This document shows, piece after piece, positions 34,564-43,953 of a DNA stretch of 64,000 nt (the stretch's first letter is position 1; every line of letters begins with the position of its first letter). The position numbers and the translations under genes were made by a program. The stretch is from JAWWPY01 sp963822825 (GTDB lineage: Bacteria; Actinomycetota; Actinomycetes; Streptosporangiales; Streptosporangiaceae): positions 488,620-552,619 of the forward strand of contig CAWGIW010000012.1 in assembly GCA_963822825.1 (NCBI GenBank), read 5' to 3'. Under the pieces are notes generated by a model. That model did no database searches, was not told where the DNA came from, and saw only the letters and a program-made list of their open reading frames with translations.

Positions 34564-35495
34564 GCGCTCGCCGTCTCCTTCCTGGTGGCCCTCCCCGGTG
34601 CTCTCCCCGGCCCGGCTGTCACCAAGCGAGCACCTCCGCTGTTTGGCCTGCCACGACTTCGGCCTGGGGCCGGCGCCACCGGGCATCGCCGAATTTTAGC
34701 CATCATCGGGATCGGAATCCCGCCTAAGCGCGGTATTCCAGACGTAGCTGGCGCGGTCGGCTTGGGCCATGACAGTAAGCCAGCTTGCCGGTGCCGGTCA
34801 GCGCATCGTTAAGGACGCCCCTGGTCTGTGCGGTCCGCATGCGTAACGTCAGCGGTCCGGGCCTGTCCAGTCAGCTGGCTTCCCGGCCTACGCCCGGGCG
34901 TCTGGAAGGTGGCCGCGGATCTGGGGGGATCGGTTGCGTAACGCCAGCGGTTCTCAGTCGTTTCACTAGTGGCAGCACGATACGGACAGGTTTTCCAGGC
35001 GCCGGGTGAGCGCCGGAAAAAGGCCGCGAGCGAGGCTGCCCATCGTGGTTGTGAGTTCTCGCAAAGGGAGCACATTGTGCTAGCCAGCGTCACACAGGGC
35101 AAGGGTCTTACGTGCGCAAAGAGCGGACTGAGCACGCCGGAACCGAGACTGCCCGCCGGGCGGCAGTTAGCGGCGGGACGCCGCTGCGACGTCGATACGG
35201 GGGCCGTCGCCAGGGCCGTCGCGAAGTGTGGCACGCGCTCCGCTAGGAGCTGGCGAGGCGCTGCGGGCGCCCCTGCAGCGCCTCGCTCACCCCGCGTACC
35301 ACCGCGCGGGCAGGCCCGGTACTGCGCATCAGCGGCGACCTACTCCCCGAGGGAAAAGTGATGCCCGGTCCAGTACGTGCCGGCGAGGTCGCGGCGCCGC
35401 CTGCGGACGGCCGCACCTTGGTGCCGGAACTGTTTCCTGAACGTTAGAGGATGAACGGGCGGGTGCCGGCTCGCGAAGCGTGGGAGGACAGGGCG
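34564..35495. other. Divergent intergenic region, no gene supported
   Basis: Over 900 bases between the minus-strand ECF fusion gene and the plus-strand membrane gene set. Open frames here on both strands lack protein-like composition. It should contain promoters for both directions; no consensus was clear enough to call. Confidence 0.5.
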
Positions 35496-35918
35496 ATGGA
35501 GGAGAACATAGGAACGGCTCGCCCGGCGGCGGCGGATGATCGTTCGGCCGGTGAGCTGGTTAAGCAGTTGTCGGAGCAGGTTTCGCAGCTGGTCCGTGAT
35601 GAGCTGCGGCTGGCTCAGCTGGAGATGATGCGCAAGGGCAAGCGCGCTGGTGCCGGCATAGGCATGGCCGGGGGGGCCGGGCTGGTGGGCGTGTACGGGC
35701 TCGGCGCGCTGGTGGCATGCACGGTCATCGCGCTCGCCTTGGTGATCGCGGCGTGGCTCGCGGCTTTGACCGCCGGTGCTGCCCTGCTGCTGATCGCCGG
35801 CGGCCTGGCGCTCCTGGGCAGGAGACAACTACAGCGGGCCGTTCCGCCGGTACCGGCCGAGGCGGTTGAGAGCATCAAGGCCGATGTGCAAGAGATCAAG
35901 GGAAGGGCACACCGATGA
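35496..35918 (+). CDS. Phage holin-like/DUF1469 membrane protein
   Basis: A 140-aa protein of the actinobacterial phage holin family (DUF1469). The N-terminal amphipathic part, SAGELVKQLSEQVSQLVRDELRLAQLEM, is diagnostic. Two membrane segments follow (GLGALVACTVIALALVI and ALTAGAALLLIAGGLALL). ATG at 35496 follows GGGAGGACAGGGCG and is preferred to ATG at 35451. The stop overlaps the next start by ATGA. It is likely a general membrane-stress protein rather than a real holin. Confidence 0.9.
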   Translation: MEENIGTARPAAADDRSAGELVKQLSEQVSQLVRDELRLAQLEMMRKGKRAGAGIGMAGGAGLVGVYGLGALVACTVIALALVIAAWLAALTAGAALLLIAGGLALLGRRQLQRAVPPVPAEAVESIKADVQEIKGRAHR

Positions 35919-36451
35919 CCGCAGATATACCCCCAAGCACCGGAGGCCGGCGCCGCTCAGCTCCAAGGCCGGGTGGCACAGTGCCGTCAGAAGGCCTGCC
36001 CCTCGCCGCCACGGAGCTGTCAGCAGACCTCCCGGCCGTCGGTACTGGCCCGCCGGAAGGTCTGCCCCCGGCCGAGCAGGCCGTGGCGCAGGACATACAG
36101 GCCACCCGTGAGCAGCTAGGGGAGACAGTCGAGGCGCTCGCCGCCAAGACTGATGTGAAGGCCAGGGTGCGCGGCAAAGCCAGTGAGATATCCGGGAATC
36201 TTCGCGGCAAGGCGACGAAGGTGACGAAATCAGCCTGGTCGGCCGCCGCCCCCAAGGCACGCCAGGTAAGGGAACGTGCCACCACGGCTGGCAGCACCGT
36301 GAAGCAGGCCATACCTGAGCCGGTGCAACGCGCGGTAACTCGCGCGTCCGGGGCCGCCAGGCAAAGGCGTGGGCAGCTGGCCGCCGCGGGTGCCGCCGTG
36401 GGAGGACTGCTGGCCTGCTGGCTGGTGGTCCGCAGAAGGCGGCGGTCATGA
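35915..36451 (+). CDS. DUF3618 family membrane-anchored protein
   Basis: A 178-aa protein. Residues 55-90 contain the DUF3618 core (QDIQATREQLGETVEALAAKTDVKARVR). A Lys/Arg/Ala-rich helical section follows, with a C-terminal membrane anchor (AAAGAAVGGLLACWLVV) ending in a basic tail. The first 50 residues are low-complexity. It is coupled by ATGA to both neighbours. The family sits beside DUF1469 and DUF4235 genes in many actinobacteria, but its function is unknown. Confidence 0.88.
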   Translation: MTADIPPSTGGRRRSAPRPGGTVPSEGLPLAATELSADLPAVGTGPPEGLPPAEQAVAQDIQATREQLGETVEALAAKTDVKARVRGKASEISGNLRGKATKVTKSAWSAAAPKARQVRERATTAGSTVKQAIPEPVQRAVTRASGAARQRRGQLAAAGAAVGGLLACWLVVRRRRRS

Positions 36452-36750
36452 TCAGGGTCTTGTATAAGCCGCTGGGGATGGCGGTCAGCGTGCTCGGCGG
36501 GGCGCTGGCCGCCGCGGTGTTCAAGCGGCTGTGGAAGCTGTCTGCCGGGCAGGACGAGGCCCCGAAGGCTACCGATGCTGACCGTGGGTGGCGGGAGATC
36601 CTGATCGCCGCGGCCGCCCAGGGCGCAACGTTCGGGCTGGTCAAAGCCGTGGTTGTCCGGGGCGCGGCAGTGGGCACACGGAAGCTGACCGGGACCTGGC
36701 CAGGAACGGAGAAGGACAGCGACGGCAGGCAGGAAAGGCAGCCGGCCTAG
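36448..36750 (+). CDS. DUF4235 family protein
   Basis: A 100-aa protein with two short hydrophobic segments. The signature is LYKPLGMAVSVLGGALAAAVFKRLWK and, later, WREILIAAAAQGATFGLVKAVVVRG. It completes the DUF1469-DUF3618-DUF4235 operon. ATG lies in the stop of the upstream gene. Function is unknown. Confidence 0.9.
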   Translation: MIRVLYKPLGMAVSVLGGALAAAVFKRLWKLSAGQDEAPKATDADRGWREILIAAAAQGATFGLVKAVVVRGAAVGTRKLTGTWPGTEKDSDGRQERQPA

Positions 36751-36843
36751 CTTGCCGGAGTACGCATGCGCTGTGCAAGGGCCCCTTATCGCAGGCGGCC
36801 AGGAGAGGAGACGCCCGCCGGGCGTCCGAGCAAGGGAGGCAAT

Positions 36844-37032
36844 ATGGCTAGCAAATTCGTGGTAAAGAAAGGGTCTACCGGCAAGTATCACTTCAATCTC
36901 CTGGCTGCCAACGGCCAGGTAATCGCGACCAGCGAGGCTTATGAGCGGAAGCAATCGGCGCTGGATGGAATCGAGTCGGTGCAGAAGAACGCCCCTGGCG
37001 CGGAGATAGAAGACCAGACAGGCGACCAATGA
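36844..37032 (+). CDS. DUF1508 (YegP-like) small protein
   Basis: A 62-aa single-repeat YegP-fold protein: FVVKKGSTGKYHFNLLAANG, then VIATSEAYERKQSALDGI. Two-repeat forms are commoner. ATG at 36844 follows AAGGGAGGC. The neighbours are stress-type membrane genes. The fold is known from YegP homologues but the role is not. Confidence 0.93.
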   Translation: MASKFVVKKGSTGKYHFNLLAANGQVIATSEAYERKQSALDGIESVQKNAPGAEIEDQTGDQ

Positions 37033-37168
37033 CGCAGTTGCCGTTCTGACCGCAGCCGGGCGCTGTGCGAAGGCTGTACCGGCGGCGGTCGCTCAATCGG
37101 GCACCGCCGGTATGCCGGTGGCTGGTGAGCGGAGCTGAAGGCGGAGGCGGTCGCGGTGAGGGGGATAG

Positions 37169-38356
37169 ATGTCAGGGTCGGATGGCGAAGCGATCCCGCC
37201 GCAGAATAAGGAGTCGGGCGGACCGCAGTCGCCGCTGGAGATCGGGGAAGCGGGCTGGCGTAACACGCTTAAGCGCACGGGCAAGAAGTTTGTCCGGGAC
37301 CGGTGCTCCATGGCGGCCGGCAGCCTGGCCTATCACTGGTTCTTGTCGCTGTTCCCGGCTCTTATCGCGCTGCTGGGCCTGATGACCCTGCTCCATGCCG
37401 GGGCACGCACGGTGCAGCGACTGGTCAACGGCCTGGATAAATCCCTGCCGCCGGGAGCGTCGGGGGTGTTCACCCAGGCCGTTCACTCCGCCACCAGCCG
37501 GTCCTCCGCAGGGTCCACAGCCCTGATCATCGGCGTCGTGGTGGCGCTATGGGCCGCCTCCAGCGGCGTCGCCGCCTTGGAGACCGGCCTGGACGTGGCC
37601 TATGAAGTACCGGGCGACCGCAAGTTCCTCGCCAAGCGGCTGCGGGCGATCCCGCTCATGGCGGCCACCATTGTGCTCGGCGGGATCGCCGCCGCGCTAA
37701 TCGTCTTCGGGGCCTCGATCGGCTCGGCTATCCAGGCTCACGCACCGTTCGCCGGAACGGCGTTCGTCATCGCCTGGACGGTCGGGCGCTGGGTGCTCAC
37801 TACCGCATTCATCTCCCTGCTGTTTTCCTTCTACTACTATTTCGGTCCGAACCGCGAGTCCCCGCGCTGGCAGTGGGTCAGCGTCGGCGGCGCGGCCGGT
37901 ACCGTCATCTTCCTGCTCGCCTCCCTCGGTTTCTCCTTCTACGTGGCAAAATTCGGTTCCTACGGGAAAACCTACGGCGCCTTCGCTGGAGTGGTCATTC
38001 TCATTTTCTGGCTCTACCTGACCGGGCTGGCGGTCCTGCTGGGCGGCGAAATCAACGCTGAAATCGAACGCGAGGCAGCCGCCCAGGCCAGGCCATCCCG
38101 GAGCCCGGGCCAGTGCCGCCCAACTCCACAGCGGCTAGCGTTCGGGCCGGGCTGCCGCCCGGCAGAGACGTTGCCGAGGGTGAGGCCCTGGCTGACCAGG
38201 ACATTAGCGATCCCGGCCAGCTCACGCTGCCGGGCTTATCTTCTCCGGCACTGTGACCGGCGGATACGCCGCGCGCGCCGCGCCTACCTGTGCTGGTCGA
38301 AAACTCGGTTACCGGTTCTGGCCTGGACTTTCATGCGGCGGGCCGGTACTCGTTGA
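37169..38356 (+). CDS. YihY/BrkB family inner-membrane protein, altered C-terminus
   Basis: A 395-aa protein whose first 305 residues are a normal BrkB family membrane protein with six predicted helices (SMAAGSLAYHWFLSLFPALIALLG, VALWAASSGVAALE, YGAFAGVVILIFWLYLTGLAVLLG, then GGEINAEIE). The last 85 residues are Arg/Pro-rich without similarity and run into a decayed transposase, so the original stop was probably lost. The role of the family is unclear; older ribonuclease BN claims do not hold. It may be unaffected since the membrane domain is whole. Confidence 0.88.
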   Translation: MSGSDGEAIPPQNKESGGPQSPLEIGEAGWRNTLKRTGKKFVRDRCSMAAGSLAYHWFLSLFPALIALLGLMTLLHAGARTVQRLVNGLDKSLPPGASGVFTQAVHSATSRSSAGSTALIIGVVVALWAASSGVAALETGLDVAYEVPGDRKFLAKRLRAIPLMAATIVLGGIAAALIVFGASIGSAIQAHAPFAGTAFVIAWTVGRWVLTTAFISLLFSFYYYFGPNRESPRWQWVSVGGAAGTVIFLLASLGFSFYVAKFGSYGKTYGAFAGVVILIFWLYLTGLAVLLGGEINAEIEREAAAQARPSRSPGQCRPTPQRLAFGPGCRPAETLPRVRPWLTRTLAIPASSRCRAYLLRHCDRRIRRARRAYLCWSKTRLPVLAWTFMRRAGTR

Positions 38357-39300
38357 GCAGTCCGCCCAGACGCTCCCGGCGTCGGATCTTGTCGATTCTG
38401 GCCGGAAACGGGATCATGTTCGGTTCGTCTTCGGGGGCACGCAGAAGCATTCCGTCGCCTTTGGTGGCTGCGCCCGGCGTTGATGGGCGACGTAGACGTC
38501 GAGCACGTGGTGCAGGTGGCTTTCTCCGGTGATGAGGATCCGTCGGTGCACTCTCGGCGGATGGAGCCGATCCAGCGCTCGGCGAAGGCGTTCATCCGTG
38601 GGGCCTGCGGTGTGGTGAGCACGATCTCGATGCCGATGGAGGTAAAGACCGCCTCGAAGGCGGCACCGAACTTCGTCGCGGTCGCGAATCAGGTGCCTGA
38701 ATCGGTGCCGGGCCTCCTCCAGATCACCGGCAATACTGCGGCCAACTGAACCACCTGGTCCCGGCCGGATGCTCGGTAATGCCGGGAGGGTGAAACCTGC
38801 GTGTCCGATTCGGCAGGAGGTGACCTGGAGGGCTGACCTACCGGCGCGGTGACGCCGGCCAGGTGAACGCGGCGAGTGCCGTGCTCGATCACGATCAGCG
38901 CGTAGATGCGCTGCAGAAGGACGGTGTCAACGTGCACGAAATCGGCCGCGAGGATCCCGCGGGCCTGCGTGGTGAGGAACTGCTTCCATGTCGGGCCGGC
39001 GCGTCGGGGTGCAGGATCGATCCCGGCGTCATGCAGGATCTGCCATACCGTGGAGGCAGCTATCTGGTGGCCGAGCTGGACGAGTTCGCCTTGTACGCAC
39101 CGGTGCCCCCGCATCGGATTATCAGCCGCGATGCGGAGCACGAGGTTCCGGATGACCCGGGATCCGGTCGTGGCGCGCAGGTCGTGCTGGCCAGGGCCGA
39201 TGACGTAGTTGAGTAACGCGAAGATCTGGCCCTCGTGCTTGGAGGTCGCCTCGCCGCCGGTCAGCGCATAGTGACCTGCTCGCAGATCGCCTGCTAGCGG
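38284..39300 (-). pseudogene. Decayed rve-domain transposase (copy A)
   Basis: Pieces of an integrase-core transposase on the minus strand: NPMRGHRCVQGELVQLGHQI and STVWQILHDAGIDPAPRR (HTH region), AADFVHVDTVLLQRIYALIV (first catalytic Asp area), then PRMNAFAERWIGSIRREC (catalytic Glu area) in a different frame near 38590. The order is right but several frameshifts break it. It shares the IEHGTRR and TVWQIL blocks with the plus-strand copy at 40.3 kb, so both come from one IS family. Ends were not located. Confidence 0.85.
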
Positions 39301-39807
39301 CCCACTCGCGCTTGCCCTTCGTCTCGACATGGCGGCACCATACGCAGTGCCGCTGACCGTCCCGGGGCCATGACCGCGCGGCCCGCCGGCGCCAGACGAT
39401 GGTTCTGACATCAGGCGGCCAGGCGCCGCAGCTGGCCCAGCCCGGCCGGACAGGTGCCCAAGCCAGGCAACCTCCATTAGGTGGCAGGGGACGGCCCGCC
39501 TACCGGGCCGGGGCACCTGCGCGCTGGTGGTCCCAGCGCGGTCGGCCCTGGCTTGACACCGGGCGCTAAGTGGAGCGTTGATTCCTCCTGCCCTGGGCGG
39601 CGGCCCAGCCGCGCACCGGCCCGGGAGGTGGCAGCGCCGCCCCGTCCGGCAGGGAACCGGGGGTGCGCCGCAGGTCAACCCAAGGGCACCGGTCAGCACG
39701 CCAGACCCCGGCGGGACGCACCACCGCGCCGGTTGAGGGCTGGCAGGCCGGCTGCGGCGGCACCCTGGTGCCCGTCACGGACAAGGCCGACTTGGAAGGA
39801 GCAACGT

Positions 39808-40125
39808 ATGAGCCGTACACCAGCAGCCCGCCTCGCCCGCCTCAAGGTACAGCACCCGGCGTGGACGATCCGCGCCGCGTCGGCGGACAGCCCTGACGAA
39901 CCGGCCTTCACGGCGGAAGGCCCCGGCGACATCATCCAGGTCCGGACTCTCGATGAGCTTGAAGTCGGCCTCAGCCTGCGGACCCACCGCATTGCTGGCC
40001 GCTCAGCACCCGCGCTGTGCCTCCGAGGTGACCGTGGCGGACCCGCCGGACGGGAGCTGCGGATGATGCGGTGCGCCGCGGTCCCGCCGTCACAGCCCCA
40101 GGCATGCACTAGACAGAGCGCATAG
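39808..40125 (+). CDS. Small hypothetical protein (105 aa)
   Basis: ATG at 39808 follows GGAAGGA with good spacing. The first 60 residues have a pattern common in small actinobacterial proteins of unknown function (RLARLKVQHPAWTIRAAS, then IIQVRTLDELEVGL). The last 40 are less regular. It lies between two transposase remnants; the upstream GC-rich stretch 39300-39800 shows no other gene. Confidence 0.5.
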   Translation: MSRTPAARLARLKVQHPAWTIRAASADSPDEPAFTAEGPGDIIQVRTLDELEVGLSLRTHRIAGRSAPALCLRGDRGGPAGRELRMMRCAAVPPSQPQACTRQSA

Positions 40126-40249
40126 AGCAATTAGGGCTCTTAGAGCTTGATAGCTGCTAGATGCTCCACCGAACGCCATCGGCGCAGTCCCGCGTCCGGT
40201 GCCTGGCGAGCCAGTCTGGCCAGTCCGGGCGTGCGATGATCCTCGGTTT

Positions 40250-40986
40250 GTGGGCTTGAAGCTGATCTTCCTCATCGTCTCCCGTGCCATGTCGCTGCTG
40301 GTCCTGTCGCAACGGGAGTCGTGGTGGAAGGACGCCGAGATCCTGATGCTGCGCCATCAGCTTGCCGTCGCCCAGCGTGAACGGCCGCAGGCTCAGTCCA
40401 GGCTGACATGGCCGGACCGGGCGTGCTGGCCCTGCTCGCCGGGACGCTGCCCATCGAGCGCCTCGCGGCGATGCGGCTCACCGTCACTCCCGGCACCATC
40501 TTACGCTGGCACCGTAAAATCCTCCGCCGACGGTGGGCGCGCTTGTCGCGCCGCGGCCGGTCCGGCCGGCCGCCGGTGCGCCGTGATGTCCGGTCGGTGG
40601 TGCTGCGGCTGGCCAGAGAAAACGAGTCGTGGGGCTACCGGCGGATCCACGGCGAACTGGCCAGGCTCGGCATCACAGTAGCGCCGTCCACGGTCTGGCA
40701 GATCCTCAAGGGTGCCGGGATCGACCCGCTCCGCGCCGGGACGGCCCAGGCTGGGCCGAGTTCCTGCGATCCCAGGCCCAGCGGATCCTGGCGCTGGACT
40801 TCTTCACCACCGACCTGCTCAACGGCACCAAAGTCCACGTCCTGGCCGTGATCGAGCACGGCACCCGCCGGATCCGGATCCTCAGCGCCACCGAGCACCC
40901 CGTCCAGTCGTGGGTGGTCCAGCAGGCCAGGAACCTCCTGACGGACCTGCAGGACGCGGGCACCAGGGTGACGTTCGTTACCCACA
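40250..40986 (+). pseudogene. Decayed rve-domain transposase (copy B)
   Basis: The N-terminus (GLKLIFLIVSRAMSLLVLSQ, then KDAEILMLRHQLAVAQRE) is in one frame. The HTH part (ENESWGYRRIHGELARLGIT, STVWQILKGAGIDP) is in a second. The catalytic part (ALDFFTTDLLNGTKVHVLAV, IEHGTRRIRILSATEHP) is in a third. At least two frameshifts are present, and the 3' part with the final catalytic Glu is missing. It ends abruptly inside an Mrr-like endonuclease frame at about 40985, showing where it landed. Confidence 0.88.
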
Positions 40987-41248
40987 CGATCTGCTGGTCA
41001 CCCGGTATCTCGAAGGCTTTGGAACACTTACCTTCATGGTGAAGTGCAAAGACTGGAGCAAGCCGGTAGGCAATCAGGAGGTGCAGAATTTCGTAGCAAC
41101 GGTAGCTACCCTGCGCGCCGACAACAGTATTCATTACGGGGTAATGGTGGCCCATAGCGGTTTCACGCAGGCCGCCAAGGCGATCGGCGACCGCATCCGC
41201 TACGCTAGCGCCATCCACGTCCTTCAGACCCGCGAGATCCAAGGATGA
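40985..41248 (+). pseudogene. Restriction endonuclease (Mrr-like) fragment, N-terminus lost
   Basis: About 87 residues resembling the C-terminal half of an Mrr-type nuclease domain: LTFMVKCKDWSKPVGNQEVQNF (catalytic x-x-K core with CKDW), then YGVMVAHSGFTQAAKAIGD. The region before it is transposase copy B, so insertion removed the N-terminus and probably the first acidic residue. The stop overlaps the next short frame by ATGA. It is likely inactive. Confidence 0.8.
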
Positions 41249-41328
41249 AAAAGGCCCAATATATCGATGAATGCGTCAGTGATTTCCTATTGCCGTCCCG
41301 GGCCTTATCAGATAGTCGCTGCTTATGA
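41245..41328 (+). pseudogene. 27-codon frame coupled to the endonuclease remnant
   Basis: ATG at 41245 lies in the stop of the endonuclease fragment (ATGA). It encodes MKKAQYIDECVSDFLLPSR and stops at 41328. It may be the start of a second gene of the former restriction operon, cut short. It overlaps the end of the minus-strand regulator. Confidence 0.4.
41263..41284 (+). repeat. Left arm of a 22-bp inverted repeat (partner at 44865-44886)
   Basis: The sequence atcgatgaatgcgtc plus AGTGATT matches the reverse complement of 44865-44886 at 20 of 22 bases. The two arms flank the HTH/NB-ARC gene and its upstream region, 3.6 kb apart. Confidence 0.6.
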
Positions 41329-43953
41329 GTGATCGGGTTCAGTGAGCGGGGTTTTGAGACTGGTCAGCCGCATGCGTACGTCGGCCGCGCTGGGGTGGTG
41401 GAGGTCGGTCAGGATGTCCAGCGCTTGCTGCCAGGCGTCGCGGGCGTTGTGCCGCTGGCGGGCGGCGCGGTAGGTATCGCCGAGGCGGGCGAGGGTCTCG
41501 GCTTGCTGGTGGCGATCACCGAGTTTCTGGAACAGGCGCAGTGCACGCCGGTAGCAGGCGATCGCGTCGGAGGAGTGGCCGAGATGGTGGTGGGCGTGGC
41601 CGAGGCTGTCCCATGCGTCGGCCTCGCCGTCATGATTGCCGAGTTCGTGGTGGAGATCGAGGGCTTGCTGGCAGTAGGTCAGCGCCTGCTGATGCATTCC
41701 GAGCAGGGAACCGTACCAGCCGACCGTGTTCAGGGCCCGTGCCTGCCCGGTGCGGTGGTCGGCCGCCCGGTACAGGCTGAGGGCCTGGCGGGCCTGCTGA
41801 AGGGCCTCGCGGTAGCGGCGTTGCTGTCCCAGCGTCCATCCCAGGCTGTGATGGGCGTGCGCCTGGCCCGCGTGGTCGCCGAGTGCCGTGTACAGCTTCA
41901 GCGCGTGCCGTAGGTGTCGCTGGGCCTGCTGGTGGGATCCGGTCCGGCTGCAGGCACGGGCCAGTAGCAGGCGGGCGTTGGCCTGCCCGGCCAGGTCGCC
42001 GGCGCGCTCGGCCGCGCCTAGCGCGGCGGTCTGTGTGGCGGCGTAGTCGTGCCAGTGCCCTCCCCGTTCCAGGTAGGCGGCCAGGGCCGAGGGAATCTGC
42101 CAGGCGTGGGTGTCGAACCGCGCGGTGGCGGCCAGCGCGGTTGCTGCTAGCAGCACCTGGCGCTCGCTGTCGAACCAGGCTAGCGCGTGCCGGACGCTGG
42201 CGAGGTGCTCGGGAAGCGTGCCGGGCGCGGGCGCGGGCGGGGCGCTCAGGTCCCTGGCCGGATACAGCAGGAGCGTGGCGGCGCGGGCGGTGTGCAGGTA
42301 ATGATCTAGCACCCGGCCGGCGGCGGCGTGGCCATCGTCGCGGTGGCTGCCGGCTTGTGCCTGCTCCGCAGCGTAGGCGCGCAGCAGGTCATGGAGCCGG
42401 TAGCGGCCGTGAGCGTGCTCGGTCAGCAGGTGCGCGGCGGTCAGTTCGTCCAGTGCGCCCCGGGCCTCGTCGCGGCCGGTGGCGGCGAGGCTGGCCGCCG
42501 CGGCGATGCTGATGTCCGGCCCGGGATGCACCCCCAGGAGGCGGAACATCCGGGCGGCCGGGCGGCTGAGCGTCTGGCACGACCAGGAAAACACCGCCCG
42601 CAGATTCGCGGCGCCTATCCCGGCCGAGAGCAGGTCGAGGCGACGGCGCGTGTCACGCAGTGCGGCGGCCAGGGAACTGAGCGGAGCGCGGGGGTGGGCC
42701 ATGGCGCGGGATGCGGCGATGTTCACCGCTAAGGGCAGGCGGGCGCACAGGCCGATCAGCTCGTCGGCCGCTGCCTGCTCGCTGGTGACGCGCGCTAACC
42801 CCAGCCGGCGGACCAGCAGCTCGCAGGCTTCCCTCGTGGTGAGCAGGTCCACTGTCAGCGAGATGGCGCCGTCGAGGGCGATCAGAGCGGCCAGCCGGCT
42901 GCGGCTGGTGATCAGCACCATGCAGCCAGCCGCGCCGGGCAGCAAGGGGCGTACCTGCTCCGAATCGCGGGCATTATCCAAGACGATCAGCATGCGCTTG
43001 TCAGCCAGCAAGGTGCGATACAAGCCGATCTGGGCATCGAGATCGGCGGGGATGTGTGCAGGGGGCACCAGCAGCGCGTCCAGGAACCTGCGCACCGCCG
43101 TAGCAGCCTGCACGGCCGCGCCGGACGGGTCGAAACCGCGCAGGTCCACATACAGCTGCCCGTCCGGGAACCGCTCGGCGACCTGGTGCGCCCAGTGCAC
43201 CGCCAGCGCCGTCTTCCCCACGCCCGCCATCCCGCCAATCGCCGAGATCACCACCGTCCCTGGTGCCTGGCTGCGTGCCTGGTCGGTGATGTGGGACAGC
43301 CTGGCGAGCTCTTCCGACCGGCCAGTGAAGTGGGGCACCGCACCGGGGAGCTGCCGCGGCACCCTTGCCGAAGGGCTAGCCGAGTCTGTAAGTGCCGCGG
43401 CAGCCTGCGGCGTGTCGTCGTGGCGGGCTGGCATCGCGGCGAGGGCGGGGTAGCCGGCCAGGATCTGCCGGTGCAGCAGCTCCATCAGCTGAGTGTGGAA
43501 CCGCTCGCGCATCCGGTCCTGGGTGGTCAGATCTCGCAGTTCCGGGATCAGCCCGTTCTGGCGGCCCGGCATCTGGGCCAGCGCAGCCGGCTCGCCTGCC
43601 TGGCCGGTGAAAAACGGCGGAGCCGCGGGCAGATCCCGCGGCACCTCGAGCTTGGTCGCTATGCGCGGCGTCTCGTGCCGGACGGCTGGTTCCTCTGGGA
43701 TGGCTGGCTCGCTCGCCCGGTAGAACCGACGGCCGGGGGCAGCGGTAAACTCCTCGCGCTCCGGGCCGTTCAGGCCCAGCGCGTCCGCCAGCCGGAGAAC
43801 CGAGCTGGGATGCGGCCACTTGGCTTGGCCGCGTTCGAGGTTCCCGATCGTCTTGGCGCTCAGCCCGGCCATGTTAGCCAGCTCATGCTGGGACAGCCCT
43901 GCGGCATACCTGTGCGCGCGCAGCCGCGTCCCGAACTCCTCTGTCCCACTCAC
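41323..43953 (-). CDS. HTH/NB-ARC/TPR transcriptional regulator
   Basis: An 876-aa STAND regulator. An XRE-type helix-turn-helix occupies residues 1-65 (RLRAHRYAAGLSQHELANMAG). The NB-ARC domain starts near 215 with Walker A GGMAGVGKTALAVHW, Walker B RMLIVLDNARD and ITSRSRLAAL. A winged-helix region follows, and from about 570 an array of tetratricopeptide repeats (ALKLYTALGDHAGQAHAHHS type). The linker has a repeated PRDLPAAPPFFTG / PRQLPGAVPHFTG element. GTG at 43953 follows GGGGAGG. Such proteins bind DNA under control of a TPR-sensed signal. It is inverted to the nearby accessory genes. Confidence 0.93.
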   Translation of the reverse strand: MSGTEEFGTRLRAHRYAAGLSQHELANMAGLSAKTIGNLERGQAKWPHPSSVLRLADALGLNGPEREEFTAAPGRRFYRASEPAIPEEPAVRHETPRIATKLEVPRDLPAAPPFFTGQAGEPAALAQMPGRQNGLIPELRDLTTQDRMRERFHTQLMELLHRQILAGYPALAAMPARHDDTPQAAAALTDSASPSARVPRQLPGAVPHFTGRSEELARLSHITDQARSQAPGTVVISAIGGMAGVGKTALAVHWAHQVAERFPDGQLYVDLRGFDPSGAAVQAATAVRRFLDALLVPPAHIPADLDAQIGLYRTLLADKRMLIVLDNARDSEQVRPLLPGAAGCMVLITSRSRLAALIALDGAISLTVDLLTTREACELLVRRLGLARVTSEQAAADELIGLCARLPLAVNIAASRAMAHPRAPLSSLAAALRDTRRRLDLLSAGIGAANLRAVFSWSCQTLSRPAARMFRLLGVHPGPDISIAAAASLAATGRDEARGALDELTAAHLLTEHAHGRYRLHDLLRAYAAEQAQAGSHRDDGHAAAGRVLDHYLHTARAATLLLYPARDLSAPPAPAPGTLPEHLASVRHALAWFDSERQVLLAATALAATARFDTHAWQIPSALAAYLERGGHWHDYAATQTAALGAAERAGDLAGQANARLLLARACSRTGSHQQAQRHLRHALKLYTALGDHAGQAHAHHSLGWTLGQQRRYREALQQARQALSLYRAADHRTGQARALNTVGWYGSLLGMHQQALTYCQQALDLHHELGNHDGEADAWDSLGHAHHHLGHSSDAIACYRRALRLFQKLGDRHQQAETLARLGDTYRAARQRHNARDAWQQALDILTDLHHPSAADVRMRLTSLKTPLTEPDHS

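Noticed and set aside
34809..35234. Minus-strand frame of 141 codons in the intergenic region
   Set aside because: No ribosome binding site, no domain, composition of Ser/Arg/Pro/Thr as in random GC-rich frames.
40712..41248. The full 178-codon frame as one intact nuclease gene
   Set aside because: Its first 90 codons are an off-frame reading of transposase copy B; only the last 87 codons resemble an endonuclease.
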